64,000 nt of DNA from an uncultured Eubacteriales bacterium. Lineage in GTDB: Bacteria; Bacillota; Clostridia; Christensenellales; Aristaeellaceae. The DNA lies in contig CADCFG010000007.1 of NCBI GenBank assembly GCA_902800625.1, forward strand, positions 62,001-126,000. The letters are read 5' to 3'. Positions 1 to 7,869 of this stretch are shown here, piece by piece. The notes under the pieces were generated by a model. That model worked only from the letters and a program-made list of their open reading frames with translations. It was not told where the DNA came from and made no database searches. The translations under genes and the position numbers were made by a program. Positions within the stretch are counted from its first letter, which is position 1; every line of letters starts with the position of its first letter.

Positions 1-4
1 GTGT

Positions 5-151
5 ATGAACGCTTTGGATATCATCCTGATCGCCGCCGTGGCGGGCCTCGCCGCGCTGGCGGTGATGAAGCTGGTCCGCAACAAAAAGCAGGGCAGGGGC
101 ACCTGCGGCTGCGGCTGCGCGAACTGCCCGACGAAGTGCAATAAGGGGTAG
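5..151 (+). CDS. FeoB-associated Cys-rich membrane protein
   Basis: A 48-residue protein with one N-terminal hydrophobic segment (about residues 4-21), a short basic stretch (KLVRNKKQ) and a cysteine-rich tail with five Cys (TCGCGCANCPTKC). This architecture matches the FeoB-associated Cys-rich membrane proteins that follow feoB in Firmicutes and are thought to assist ferrous iron uptake. The feoB gene would lie just outside the left edge of the window. The ATG gives the usual MN-LDII N-terminus; its ribosome-binding site is outside the window. It converges on the next gene with 3 bp between the stop codons. Family assignment is good; the molecular role is inferred from the family. Confidence 0.78.
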   Translation: MNALDIILIAAVAGLAALAVMKLVRNKKQGRGTCGCGCANCPTKCNKG

Positions 152-154
152 GAG

Positions 155-1084
155 CTATTGCAACAGCCACCCGGTCAAGTCCCCGTAGTCCCCGCCGATG
201 CGGGCGAAGCCGGGAACGAGCGTAAACCTGTTCCGGGGCATGACCTCACTCCCGCAATCCTGAAAGACCCGCGCAAGCGGGTCTTTCATATTGCCCCGGA
301 CCCGCCGCCACGCGGCTTCATCGCTCCGGTTCAGTTGCCCCAGGGCGTAGCGCAGCGCCCACAGCCGCGCGGAGTCGGCAAACGCCCCGCCTGCGGCCAG
401 GCACCTTTCCCAGGCGGCGATGTTGGCCGCGCCCTCGCCCGCGATGCCGCCCAGGTGCATCAGCTCGTGCACGGCGGTGAACGGGGTCAGCGCCGGGGAT
501 ACGCCCGCATCCACGATCGCCTCGCCGGTGGGCGGCGCGAAAAGCCCGGAGATTCCCGCGGCGCGCATCCACTCCGGGTACCGGGCGGCCTTCACCGCGC
601 AGCCGGAAAGACCCGCCGCCTCCGGCGCGAGGCGCAACGCCTCGGAAGGCTCCGGGAAGCTGAGCGGCGCGGCGTTCAGCTGGTCGATCAGCTGAGCGCA
701 CAGCCACTCCAGCTGATTTGCGCCCGGCGCGGGCGGTGCGTCCACCGGCTGGACCATCGCCGGAAGCCAGGTGAGCGCCAGTACCCACAGGGTGATGATG
801 CAGGCGGCGGCCATGCCCTTCAGCCAGCCGACCAGCGCCGCGGCCCTGTGCTGGGACAGCGCCCATACGAGCGCGGCCAGGGCGACGGCGCCGGCGGTGA
901 ACGCGATGGGCTCGGCCAGCGGAAAGGGGATGCGGGCCGCCCAGCGGTTCAGCGCCAGCAGCGCCGGGCGGGTGAGGCGGTCGAGCAGCAGCGCGGCCAG
1001 CCCGGGGCTAACGCGGCAGAGCAGGGCGAACAGCAACAGGCCGATCCAGGGAATGGAGAATAGGGCTTTCTTTCCTGCTGACAT
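155..1084 (-). CDS. DUF3810 domain-containing membrane protein with HExxH-like motif
   Basis: A protein of about 309 residues. The N-terminal third is hydrophobic, with three likely membrane segments. The C-terminal part carries GISGLFAPPTGEA, then AVHELMHLGG followed by GEGAANIAAW. This is the DUF3810 arrangement, where HELMH and a downstream Glu resemble a zinc-metallopeptidase site. I start at MSAGKK because GGGAGG lies about 8 bases upstream of that ATG; a longer reading would start 15 codons earlier. The substrate is unknown and peptidase activity is inferred only from the motif. It ends 3 bp from the convergent FeoB-associated gene and is divergent from the ABC exporter operon. Confidence 0.7.
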   Translation of the reverse strand: MSAGKKALFSIPWIGLLLFALLCRVSPGLAALLLDRLTRPALLALNRWAARIPFPLAEPIAFTAGAVALAALVWALSQHRAAALVGWLKGMAAACIITLWVLALTWLPAMVQPVDAPPAPGANQLEWLCAQLIDQLNAAPLSFPEPSEALRLAPEAAGLSGCAVKAARYPEWMRAAGISGLFAPPTGEAIVDAGVSPALTPFTAVHELMHLGGIAGEGAANIAAWERCLAAGGAFADSARLWALRYALGQLNRSDEAAWRRVRGNMKDPLARVFQDCGSEVMPRNRFTLVPGFARIGGDYGDLTGWLLQ

Positions 1085-1127
1085 GGCCGCGGCCTCCCGT
1101 GCGTATATCGTTCTGTGTACCTGTACC

Positions 1128-1157
1128 ATTATCCTATATATCCACCCCCAAAATCAA
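1128..1157 (-). promoter_or_regulatory. sigma-A-like promoter for the DUF3810 gene
   Basis: Read on the minus strand, a TTGATT -35 (1152-1157) and a GATAAT -10 (1128-1133) are separated by 18 bp, about 45 bp upstream of the chosen start. This is a pattern match only. Confidence 0.45.
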
Positions 1158-1179
1158 AGGTAATATCTGGAAAACACCG

Positions 1180-1209
1180 TTGCGCGTGGCGGGGTGGATG
1201 GGCTATAAT
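1180..1209 (+). promoter_or_regulatory. sigma-A-like promoter for the ABC exporter operon
   Basis: A consensus TATAAT -10 (1204-1209) has a weak TTGCGC -35 (1180-1185) 18 bp upstream. It lies about 38 bp upstream of the chosen ABC start and supports the internal ATG at 1247 over longer ORF starts, which would precede the transcript. Confidence 0.5.
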
Positions 1210-1246
1210 GATTTCAGAGCAAAAGAAAAGGCAAAGGGAGTCCGAA

Positions 1247-2962
1247 ATGCTGAAATACCTGAAAAAATACCGGGCCCAGTGCGTGTGCGCGCCGCTGTTC
1301 AAGATGTTCGAGGCGCTGCTGGACCTGTTCGTGCCGCTGGTGGTGGCTTCGATCATCGACAAGGGCATTGGCGCGGGCAGCGCGGCGCACGTCTGGCACA
1401 TGAGCGGCCTGCTGGTCGCCCTGGGCATCGCGGGCCTGGCCGCGGCCATCACGGCGCAGTACTTCGCCGCCCGAGCCGCCACGGGCTTTGCCGCGGACGT
1501 GCGCCACGCACTGTTCGGCAAGCTGACCGCGCTGTCCTTTCCGGACATCGACCGGCTGGGGACCTCCGCCATGATCACCCGCATGACCAGCGACGTGAAC
1601 CAGGCCCAGACGGGCGTGAACATGGCGTTGCGGCTGTTGCTGCGCTCGCCGTTCGTGGTGCTGGGGGCCATGGTGATGGCCTTCACCATCGACGTGCGCT
1701 GCGCGCTGATTTTCGTGGCGGTGATCGCGGCGCTGTCGCTGGTGGTCTGGGCCATCATGGCGGCCAACATCCCCATGATGCAGGGCGTGCAGCTGCAGCT
1801 GGAGCGGGTTCTCGGCGCCACGCGCCAGAACCTCACTGGCGCGCGGGTGATCCGGGCCTTTCGCCGGGAGGACGCGGAGTACCAGGCTTTCCGGGCGAAG
1901 AACCGGGAGCTGACCTCCCGCCAGCGGCGGGCCGGGCGGGTGTCGGCGTTGTTGAATCCCGTGACCTATGTGCTCATCAACCTGGCGGTGATCCTGCTGG
2001 TGCGCCAGGGCGCCATCCGCGTGGACGGCGGCGCGCTGACCACGGGCCATGTGGTGGCGCTTTACAACTACATGAGCCAGATCCTGGTGGAGCTGATCAA
2101 GTTTGCCTCGCTGACCATCACCATCAACAAGGGCTGGGCCAGCTGGAAGCGGATCGCGGACGTGCTGGCGCTAAAGCCCTCGATGGCGGACGGCCAGACC
2201 GCCGCGCAGGCCGATGCCGCGGCCCCGGCGGTGGCCTTCGACCACGTGACGCTGACCTATCCCGGCGCGGGCAGCCCCGCCCTGGAGGACATCGACTTTG
2301 CCGCCATGCCCGGGCAGACCGTGGGCATCATCGGCGGCACCGGCGCGGGCAAGAGCTCGCTGGCGCGGCTGATCCCCCGGTTCTATGACGTGACCGCCGG
2401 CGCGGTGCGGGTGAACGGCACGGATGTGCGCGATTGGCCCCAGGACGCGTTGCGTGCCAGGATCGGCGTGGTGCCCCAGAAGGCGTCGCTTTTCAAGGGC
2501 ACGATCCGCGACAACCTGCGCTGGGGCAATCCCGACGCCACGGACGAACAGCTGATCGAGGCGGCGGACATCGCCCAAGCGAGCGACGTGCTGGCGGTCA
2601 AGGGCGGCCTGGACGGCGCGATCGAGCAGAACGGGGGCAACCTGTCCGGCGGCCAGAAGCAGCGGCTGACCATCGCCCGGGCGCTGGCGCGCAGGCCGGA
2701 GATACTGATCCTGGACGACAGCGCCTCCGCCCTGGACATGGCCACCGACGCTCGACTGCGCCGGGCCATCGCGGCGCTTAACTACCATCCCACGGTGTTC
2801 ATCATCTCCCAGCGGGCAGCCTCGATCATGCAGGCCGACCTGATATTGGTGCTGGACGACGGCAGGGTCGTGGGCAAGGGCAGGCACGCGGAGCTGCTGG
2901 AAAATTGCGACATCTATAGGGAAATCTATAACTCGCAGTTCGGTGGGGAGGTGAGCGCATGA
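1247..2962 (+). CDS. ABC exporter half-transporter, degenerate-site subunit
   Basis: A 571-residue fused permease/ATPase: an ABC transmembrane domain (about residues 10-300, six helices) followed by a nucleotide-binding domain. Walker A is GGTGAGKSS (from residue 363) and the signature LSGGQ (466-470) is canonical. Walker B ends LDD instead of LDE (the catalytic Glu position is Asp491), and the switch His is replaced by Gln522. These changes are typical of the non-catalytic subunit of heterodimeric exporters (TM287/288, BmrCD type). AAAGGGAG sits 6 bases before the chosen ATG. It overlaps the next gene by 4 bp (ATGA). It is likely a multidrug, lipid or peptide exporter; the substrate cannot be read from the sequence. 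Confidence 0.9.
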   Translation: MLKYLKKYRAQCVCAPLFKMFEALLDLFVPLVVASIIDKGIGAGSAAHVWHMSGLLVALGIAGLAAAITAQYFAARAATGFAADVRHALFGKLTALSFPDIDRLGTSAMITRMTSDVNQAQTGVNMALRLLLRSPFVVLGAMVMAFTIDVRCALIFVAVIAALSLVVWAIMAANIPMMQGVQLQLERVLGATRQNLTGARVIRAFRREDAEYQAFRAKNRELTSRQRRAGRVSALLNPVTYVLINLAVILLVRQGAIRVDGGALTTGHVVALYNYMSQILVELIKFASLTITINKGWASWKRIADVLALKPSMADGQTAAQADAAAPAVAFDHVTLTYPGAGSPALEDIDFAAMPGQTVGIIGGTGAGKSSLARLIPRFYDVTAGAVRVNGTDVRDWPQDALRARIGVVPQKASLFKGTIRDNLRWGNPDATDEQLIEAADIAQASDVLAVKGGLDGAIEQNGGNLSGGQKQRLTIARALARRPEILILDDSASALDMATDARLRRAIAALNYHPTVFIISQRAASIMQADLILVLDDGRVVGKGRHAELLENCDIYREIYNSQFGGEVSA

Positions 2963-4722
2963 AGGCGGCCTCCCGAAATCAGGTTGACACGCTGAAAAAG
3001 GTCATCCGTCACATCGGCCGCTATCGCTGGCTGGTGCTGGCCTCGCTCATCCTTTCGGCGGCCACGGTGGTGCTGACGCTGGTGGTGCCCATACTGGTGG
3101 GCCGGGCCATCGACGGCATCGTCGGCGCGGGCGCGGTGCGCTTCGACATCATCTGGCCACTGCTGTGGCGCATCGGCGTTTGCGTGGGGCTGACGGCCCT
3201 GGGCACCTGGGTGATGAACGTGGTGAACAACCGCATCACCTTCGATGTGGTGCGGGATCTGCGGGAGGAGGCGCTGGAGCACATCAGCCGCCTGCCGCTC
3301 GCCTACATCGACGCCCATCCCCACGGCGAGACCGTCAGCCGGGTGATCGCCGACGCGGATCAGTTTGCCGACGGCCTGCTGATGGGCTTCACGCAGCTGT
3401 TCAGCGGCGTGCTGACGATCCTGTTCACGCTGGTGTTCATGCTGACCCAGAACGCGCTGATCACACTGGTGGTGGTGTGCGTGACGCCGCTGTCGCTGTT
3501 CGTGGCGCGGTTCATCGCCATGCGCACCTACGCCATGTTCAAGCGCCAGTCCGAGACCCGGGGCGAACAGACCGCCTTTATCGACGAGATGATCGGCAGT
3601 CTGAAGGTGGTGAAGGCTTTCGGGCGGGAGGCGGCGGAGACGGCGCGCTTCGATGAGATCAACGGGCGCCTGCGGGACTGCTCGCTGAAGGCCACGTTCT
3701 TCTCCTCGCTGACGAACCCCTGCACCCGGTTCGTGAATTCGGTGGTGTACGCGCTGGTGGCCCTGGCCGGGGCACTGGCGGCGCTGGTCCCCGGCAGCGC
3801 CATGACCGTGGGCATGCTGACGGCGTTTTTGAGCTATGCCAACCAGTACACCAAGCCCTTCAACGAAATCTCCGGCGTGGTGACGGAGCTGCAGAACGCC
3901 ATCGCCTGCGCCGCGCGGCTGTTCGAGCTGATCGAGGCACCGGAGCAGGCGCCGGACGCGCCGGACGCCCTGCCGCTGGAGGACGTGAAGGGCGAGGTGG
4001 CCTTCGAGCACGTGTACTTCTCCTACGTGCCGGAGAAAAAGCTGATCGAGAACTTCAACCTGCGGGTGAAGCCCGGCCAGCGGGTGGCCATCGTGGGCCC
4101 CACGGGCTGCGGCAAGACCACGCTGATCAACCTGCTGATGCGCTTTTACGAGACGGATTCCGGCGAGATCGACGTGGAGGGCCGGCCCATTCGGAGCATC
4201 CCCCGCAGGAGCCTGCGAGCCGCCTACGGCATGGTGCTGCAGGAGACCTGGCTGAAGAACGCCACCATACGCGAAAACATCGCCATGGGCCGCCCGGACG
4301 CCACCGAGGAGGAGATCGTGGCCGCGGCGAAGGCCGCCCACGCCCATTCCTTCATCCGGCGGTTGCCCCAGGGCTATGATACCGTGATCGGCGAGGATGG
4401 CGGCCAGCTGTCCCAGGGCCAGAAGCAGCTGCTTTGCATCACCCGGGTGATGCTCAGGCTGCCGCCGATGCTGATCCTGGACGAGGCGACCAGCTCCATC
4501 GACACCCGCACGGAGCTGAAGATCCAGTCCGCGTTCGCCCGGCTGATGAAGGGCCGCACGTCCTTTATCGTGGCCCACCGGCTGTCCACCATCCGCGAGG
4601 CCGACGTGATCCTGGTCATGCGGGACGGCCAGGTGATCGAGCAGGGGAATCACGAGAGTTTGCTTTCGCAAAACGGCTTCTATGCCGAGCTGTACAACAG
4701 CCAGTTCGCCCCGAGCGAATAA
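2959..4722 (+). CDS. ABC exporter half-transporter, consensus-site subunit
   Basis: A 587-residue fused permease/ATPase translationally coupled to the previous gene by an ATGA overlap. A six-helix membrane domain (about residues 15-320) precedes the ATPase domain. Walker A is GPTGCGKTT (Lys386), Walker B LDEATSS has the catalytic Glu509, and the switch His540 is intact, but the signature is LSQGQ (484-488). Pairing this Walker site with the partner's LSGGQ gives one complete ATP site. Pairing the partner's LDD with this LSQGQ gives one degenerate site. The two proteins are therefore almost certainly a heterodimer. Substrate unknown. Confidence 0.9.
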   Translation: MKAASRNQVDTLKKVIRHIGRYRWLVLASLILSAATVVLTLVVPILVGRAIDGIVGAGAVRFDIIWPLLWRIGVCVGLTALGTWVMNVVNNRITFDVVRDLREEALEHISRLPLAYIDAHPHGETVSRVIADADQFADGLLMGFTQLFSGVLTILFTLVFMLTQNALITLVVVCVTPLSLFVARFIAMRTYAMFKRQSETRGEQTAFIDEMIGSLKVVKAFGREAAETARFDEINGRLRDCSLKATFFSSLTNPCTRFVNSVVYALVALAGALAALVPGSAMTVGMLTAFLSYANQYTKPFNEISGVVTELQNAIACAARLFELIEAPEQAPDAPDALPLEDVKGEVAFEHVYFSYVPEKKLIENFNLRVKPGQRVAIVGPTGCGKTTLINLLMRFYETDSGEIDVEGRPIRSIPRRSLRAAYGMVLQETWLKNATIRENIAMGRPDATEEEIVAAAKAAHAHSFIRRLPQGYDTVIGEDGGQLSQGQKQLLCITRVMLRLPPMLILDEATSSIDTRTELKIQSAFARLMKGRTSFIVAHRLSTIREADVILVMRDGQVIEQGNHESLLSQNGFYAELYNSQFAPSE

Positions 4723-4744
4723 AAAAAGGCATGGATGCCGCTGT

Positions 4745-4797
4745 GCAAAAAGGGGCTGTCTCGAAACGGATTCGTTTTGAAACAGCCCCTTTTTGGC
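4745..4797. terminator. bidirectional terminator with GGGGCTGTC stem
   Basis: A long inverted repeat: AAAAAGGGGCTGT plus TCGAAACG pairs across a GATT loop with CGTTTTGAAACAGCCCCTTTTT. A-tracts and T-tracts flank both sides, so it can terminate both convergent neighbours (ABC operon and DUF4097 gene). The same GGGGCTGTC stem recurs at several other gene ends in this window. Confidence 0.85.
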
Positions 4798-4799
4798 TT

Positions 4800-5963
4800 T
4801 TACCGAGCCAGGAAGGCGTCGATGTCTCCACTGACGGTCTTGACGGCGATCCTCGGCTTTTCCTCGCCGGTGGAACCCACGCAGCCTTCGCCGAACTGGA
4901 TGTCGCCGGAGACGGTGTTGGCGGCGATGTCATAGCCGCAGGGCAGGGGCTCCAGCCGGAGTTCCACGTCGCCGCTGGCGGTGTTGACCCGGGTCTCCCG
5001 GGCGATGCAGCGGGTCAGCTCGATGTCGCCGCTGGCGGTCTCTACGGCCAGCTGCGGGTCGGTCTCCAGCTCGTCCAGGCGCACGTCGCCGCTGGCGGCA
5101 TGCACGGCGGCAGCGCCGAAGCGGCAGCGGTCGGCCTCGATGTCGCCGGAGGCGGTGGTGATGCTCAACGCGTCGCCCTCGCTGCCGCGCAGCTCGACGT
5201 CGCCGCTGGAGGATTGCAGGCGCAGCCGCCCGGACAGCTTGAGCCCCTGGACGGTGATGTCGCCACTGGCGGCGTGGGCGATCAGGTTGGCGCTGCGCAC
5301 GTCCGTCAGGGTCACGTCGCCGCTGTGGGTGCGGATGTCGATGCCGATGCCGCCCTCGCAGTTCACGCCCTTTAGGGTGATGTCGCCGCTGGCGGTGACC
5401 AGCTGGGCCTTGGCGAAGGACACGCCTTCGAGGCGAAGGTCGCTGCCGCTGCCCTCGATGTCCAGCGCGTCCGCCAGCCCCTCCGACAGCGCGATGGTCA
5501 CCCGCAAGCCCGGCTCGGTGATCATCTGCTTCAGCCAGCGCAGCCCGAACTCCAGGCCGCGGTGTCCGCCCTCCATCTGGCGCTCCAGCACCACCAACGC
5601 GTCCCCGTCCATGCGCCATTCGAAGCGCTCCGGGTCGGAGAAGCGCAGCTGGGCCGCCGCGCCGTTGTCCAGCGGCTCGCAGACGACCTTCACGTCCGCG
5701 TTCGCCACCTTCACGCGCAGCGAGCGCAGGGCGTCCACGGCCTGGGAACCGCCCCCGGCGGTATCCTGCTTCCCGGCGGGCGCGAACTCCGCGGCGATGT
5801 CCGCCGGGCTGCCCATCGCGGCCACGGCCTCCTCCTCGGGCATGCCCTCCTCCACGCGGTCGTCGATCATTTCTTCATAGTATTCCAGCAGCTTCGACCG
5901 TTCGCCCTCGCTCAGCGCGCCGGTCAGGTTCCTAAGCTCATTCAGGAATTCCTGCTTCGTCAT
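4800..5963 (-). CDS. HAAS-domain DUF4097 family beta-strand repeat protein
   Basis: A 387-residue protein. The first ~65 residues form a helical HAAS-type domain (MTKQEFLNELRN, GMPEEEAVAAMGSPADIA) like those in DUF1700 proteins. Residues ~120-387 are a DUF4097 repeat region with about ten ASGD(I/V) turns, as expected for a right-handed beta-solenoid. No signal peptide or membrane segment is seen. The gene overlaps the upstream padR gene by 4 bp (ATGA). PadR plus HAAS/DUF4097 pairs are common in Firmicutes near envelope-stress or exporter genes, and the adjacent ABC exporter fits. HAAS domains are thought to contact membrane or sensor partners; the role here is inferred. Confidence 0.8.
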   Translation of the reverse strand: MTKQEFLNELRNLTGALSEGERSKLLEYYEEMIDDRVEEGMPEEEAVAAMGSPADIAAEFAPAGKQDTAGGGSQAVDALRSLRVKVANADVKVVCEPLDNGAAAQLRFSDPERFEWRMDGDALVVLERQMEGGHRGLEFGLRWLKQMITEPGLRVTIALSEGLADALDIEGSGSDLRLEGVSFAKAQLVTASGDITLKGVNCEGGIGIDIRTHSGDVTLTDVRSANLIAHAASGDITVQGLKLSGRLRLQSSSGDVELRGSEGDALSITTASGDIEADRCRFGAAAVHAASGDVRLDELETDPQLAVETASGDIELTRCIARETRVNTASGDVELRLEPLPCGYDIAANTVSGDIQFGEGCVGSTGEEKPRIAVKTVSGDIDAFLAR

Positions 5964-6277
5964 TTTCCCTCAACCTCCGCTTCGATCCGGCTCAGCGCCC
6001 TGAGCAGCTCCCGCCATTCATCCAGAAACGCGTGGATGCGCTGTTCGCCGGCCTCTGTAATCCTGTAGTACTTGCGCAGCCTGCCGTTGTGCTCCACGGA
6101 ATACACCGTCACCTGTCCGCTCGCCTCCAGGCGCTTCAGGATGGGGTAGAGCGTGGATTCCGACACGGCGATGATTTCGCCCACGTCCCGCACCAGCTGG
6201 TAGCCGTAGGAATCCCCCCGGCGCAGCACCGTCAGCACGCAGGCATCCAACATGCCCCGCTTCAGCTGGACATCCAT
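5960..6277 (-). CDS. PadR family transcriptional regulator
   Basis: A 105-residue PadR winged-helix protein: an N-terminal KRGMLDACVLTVLRRGDSYGYQLV recognition region is followed by SESTLYPILKRLEASGQV and a beta-wing (YSVEHNGRLRKYYRIT), then a short dimerisation helix. A perfect AGGAGG precedes the ATG, ruling out a 12-codon longer start. It is the first gene of a two-gene operon with the HAAS/DUF4097 protein. A promoter overlapped by a long palindrome lies just upstream, suggesting autoregulation. The inducing signal is unknown. Confidence 0.9.
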   Translation of the reverse strand: MDVQLKRGMLDACVLTVLRRGDSYGYQLVRDVGEIIAVSESTLYPILKRLEASGQVTVYSVEHNGRLRKYYRITEAGEQRIHAFLDEWRELLRALSRIEAEVEGK

Positions 6278-6289
6278 GGGATCACCTCC

Positions 6290-6330
6290 TTGACACATAA
6301 TATTATATAACACATAGTATTGTGTGTCAA
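6290..6330 (-). promoter_or_regulatory. perfect consensus promoter inside a palindromic PadR operator
   Basis: On the minus strand, TTGACA (6325-6330) and TATAAT (6302-6307) are exactly 17 bp apart. The promoter is embedded in a 41-bp inverted repeat with arms TTGACACA and TGTGTCAA at its ends and TAATA/TAGTA steps inside. A strong promoter covered by a dyad is what an autorepressing PadR operator would look like. Promoter confidence is high; operator identity is inferred. Confidence 0.8.
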
Positions 6331-6349
6331 GAGGTAAACGCTTTTTGCA

Positions 6350-7573
6350 TCAGAATCGTCCCGGCCAGTTCTGTATGATCCTATTAAATGGTAGTCCTCT
6401 GGCTGCAACGCTCTCCGCGGCGGCGACGGGGATGCGGGCGAGGGTGCGGCCCTCGGCGATCACGTCCACGTGGCCGACGGCCTGCCCGGCCTGAACCGGC
6501 GCGGCAATGGATTCCGGCAGGCTGGGGGAGAGCGACAGCCGTTGCTCGTCGCCCCGGTTCACCAGCAGCGTCAAATCCCCGTCCAGCACCAGCGCCACGC
6601 CGTCCTTCTCCCCGCCGGTGACGGGCAGCGCGCCCTTCACCCGGGTGCCCTTCTTCGCCACGGGATACTGGCGGTAGTTGGCGAAGCCGTAGTCCAGCAT
6701 CTGCCGGGCGATGGCGAAGCGTTCCTTGCCGGAGGCCGCGCCCAGCACCACGGCGATCAGCCGCATGCCGCCCCGGCTGGCGGTGGCGCTGACGCAGTAG
6801 CCGGCTTCGTTGGTGGAGCCGGTCTTGCCGCCGTCGCAGCCGTCATAGAGCTTCAGCAGTTTGTTGGTGTTCACCAGCTGGGTCACCCGCCCGTCGCCGT
6901 GGTCGACGTCCTCCATCCAGACGGTGGAATAGTCGAAGTAGCGGGGGTGGGCGAACATCTGGCGGCTCATCACGGCCACGTCCCGGGCGGTGGTGTGCTG
7001 GCCGTCGGCGGGCAGGCCGGTGCAGTTGACAAAATGGGTGTTCGTCATGCCCAACGCCTCCGCGCGGCGGTTCATGGCCTCCACGCAGAGCGCCTCGCTG
7101 CCGTACAGGGCCTCGGCCAGGGCCACGGCGGCGTCGTTGGCGCTGCCCACGATCATGCACTTCAGCAGCGTGCCCACGTCCTGCCTTTCGCCCTCGTCCA
7201 GCAGCACCTGGCTGCCGCCCATGCCCGCGGCGGTCTCGGACACGGTGACCACGTCCCCGGCGGACGCCCGGCCGGCGTCCAGCTGCTCCAGCGCCAGCAG
7301 GATCGTCATCACCTTCGTCACCGAGGCCACCGGGCGTGGGCTGTCGGCGTTCATCTCGAAGATGATCTGGCCGCTGTCCGCTTCCAGCAAAAGCGCCGCG
7401 GCGCAGTTCAGGCGCATGGGCGGGCTTTGAAGCAGCGGGGCGTCGGAGATGGGTGGAAGATTGACGGCTTCCGGCACGTCAGGCGCGGGGGTGGGGGACA
7501 GGTCGATCTCCTCGGCCAGGACGATGGAGAGCAGCAGCAGGGCGATCAGCAGCGCGACGAATCTTCGCATCAT
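6350..7573 (-). CDS. D-alanyl-D-alanine carboxypeptidase (peptidase S11, PBP5/DacF type)
   Basis: A 407-residue exported penicillin-binding protein. It has an N-terminal signal peptide (MMRRF then a hydrophobic run ending VLAEE) and the S11 catalytic motifs: SVTK (Ser84, Lys87), SAND and KTG (GGKTGSTNEAG). A C-terminal PBP5_C-like beta domain occupies about residues 310-385. It removes the terminal D-Ala from peptidoglycan stem peptides outside the membrane. GGAGG lies about 10 bases before the start. The last residues (NRIIQNWPGRF) may be a weak amphipathic membrane-anchoring helix. It is monocistronic, pointing away from the sugar transporter. Confidence 0.92.
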   Translation of the reverse strand: MMRRFVALLIALLLLSIVLAEEIDLSPTPAPDVPEAVNLPPISDAPLLQSPPMRLNCAAALLLEADSGQIIFEMNADSPRPVASVTKVMTILLALEQLDAGRASAGDVVTVSETAAGMGGSQVLLDEGERQDVGTLLKCMIVGSANDAAVALAEALYGSEALCVEAMNRRAEALGMTNTHFVNCTGLPADGQHTTARDVAVMSRQMFAHPRYFDYSTVWMEDVDHGDGRVTQLVNTNKLLKLYDGCDGGKTGSTNEAGYCVSATASRGGMRLIAVVLGAASGKERFAIARQMLDYGFANYRQYPVAKKGTRVKGALPVTGGEKDGVALVLDGDLTLLVNRGDEQRLSLSPSLPESIAAPVQAGQAVGHVDVIAEGRTLARIPVAAAESVAARGLPFNRIIQNWPGRF

Positions 7574-7739
7574 GGCGCAAACCTCCGTTTTTTAGTCCAT
7601 TGTTCCATCTTGTGCAGCGGGAAGGGCAAAAATAACCAGTCAATGTGACAGTTCAGCGAAAACGATTTAGATTTTTCGTTATTTTTTGTGATGAAACAAT
7701 GATAATAAAATAAAAACCCCCATTTTGTGAAAAATGCAC

Positions 7740-7768
7740 TTGCAATGAGGTAAAAGATGTGCTACAAT
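7740..7768 (+). promoter_or_regulatory. sigma-A promoter of the sugar ABC transporter
   Basis: TTGCAA (7740-7745) and TACAAT (7763-7768) with a 17-bp spacer. The predicted transcript starts near 7775, about 95 nt before the first permease gene, leaving room for the structured leader. The remaining sequence back to 7574 is AT-rich and holds no other recognisable element. Confidence 0.65.
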
Positions 7769-7787
7769 TCATATGGATTTAAAATAA

Positions 7788-7849
7788 TGCCCTTGGCTGA
7801 AACGGTGCGCGTAACCGTCCTGAGGAGCGACGAAGGCCTGGGCAATTAC
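7788..7849 (+). ncRNA. structured leader RNA, possibly ZTP-riboswitch-like
   Basis: A GC-rich block in an otherwise AT-rich 5' UTR. TTGGC is followed by a hairpin (ACGGT-GCGCGTA-ACCGT), then TGAGGAGCGA, then GGCCTGGGCA. The order TGGC, stem-loop ending in ACC, G(A/G)GGAGC and GCCTGGGCA resembles the pfl/ZTP (ZMP/AICAR-sensing) class, whose 3' half ends CCGCCUGGGCA. The usual GUGACUGGCG 5' element is not well preserved and no terminator follows. I therefore list it as a candidate only. A ZTP element before a sugar importer would be unusual. Confidence 0.35.
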
Positions 7850-7869
7850 AGAAAGGTGGTTTTACCAGC

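Noticed and set aside
158..1063. Plus-strand open frame opposite the DUF3810 gene
   Set aside because: Arg/Gln/Gly-rich shadow with no motif; the minus strand has a ribosome-binding site, hydrophobic segments and the HELMH motif.
7796..7840. Hammerhead-ribozyme-like string GAAAC...GTC...CTGAGGA in the sugar-transporter leader
   Set aside because: The elements are in a permuted order with no room for stem I between GTC and CTGAGGA, so the three-helix core cannot form.
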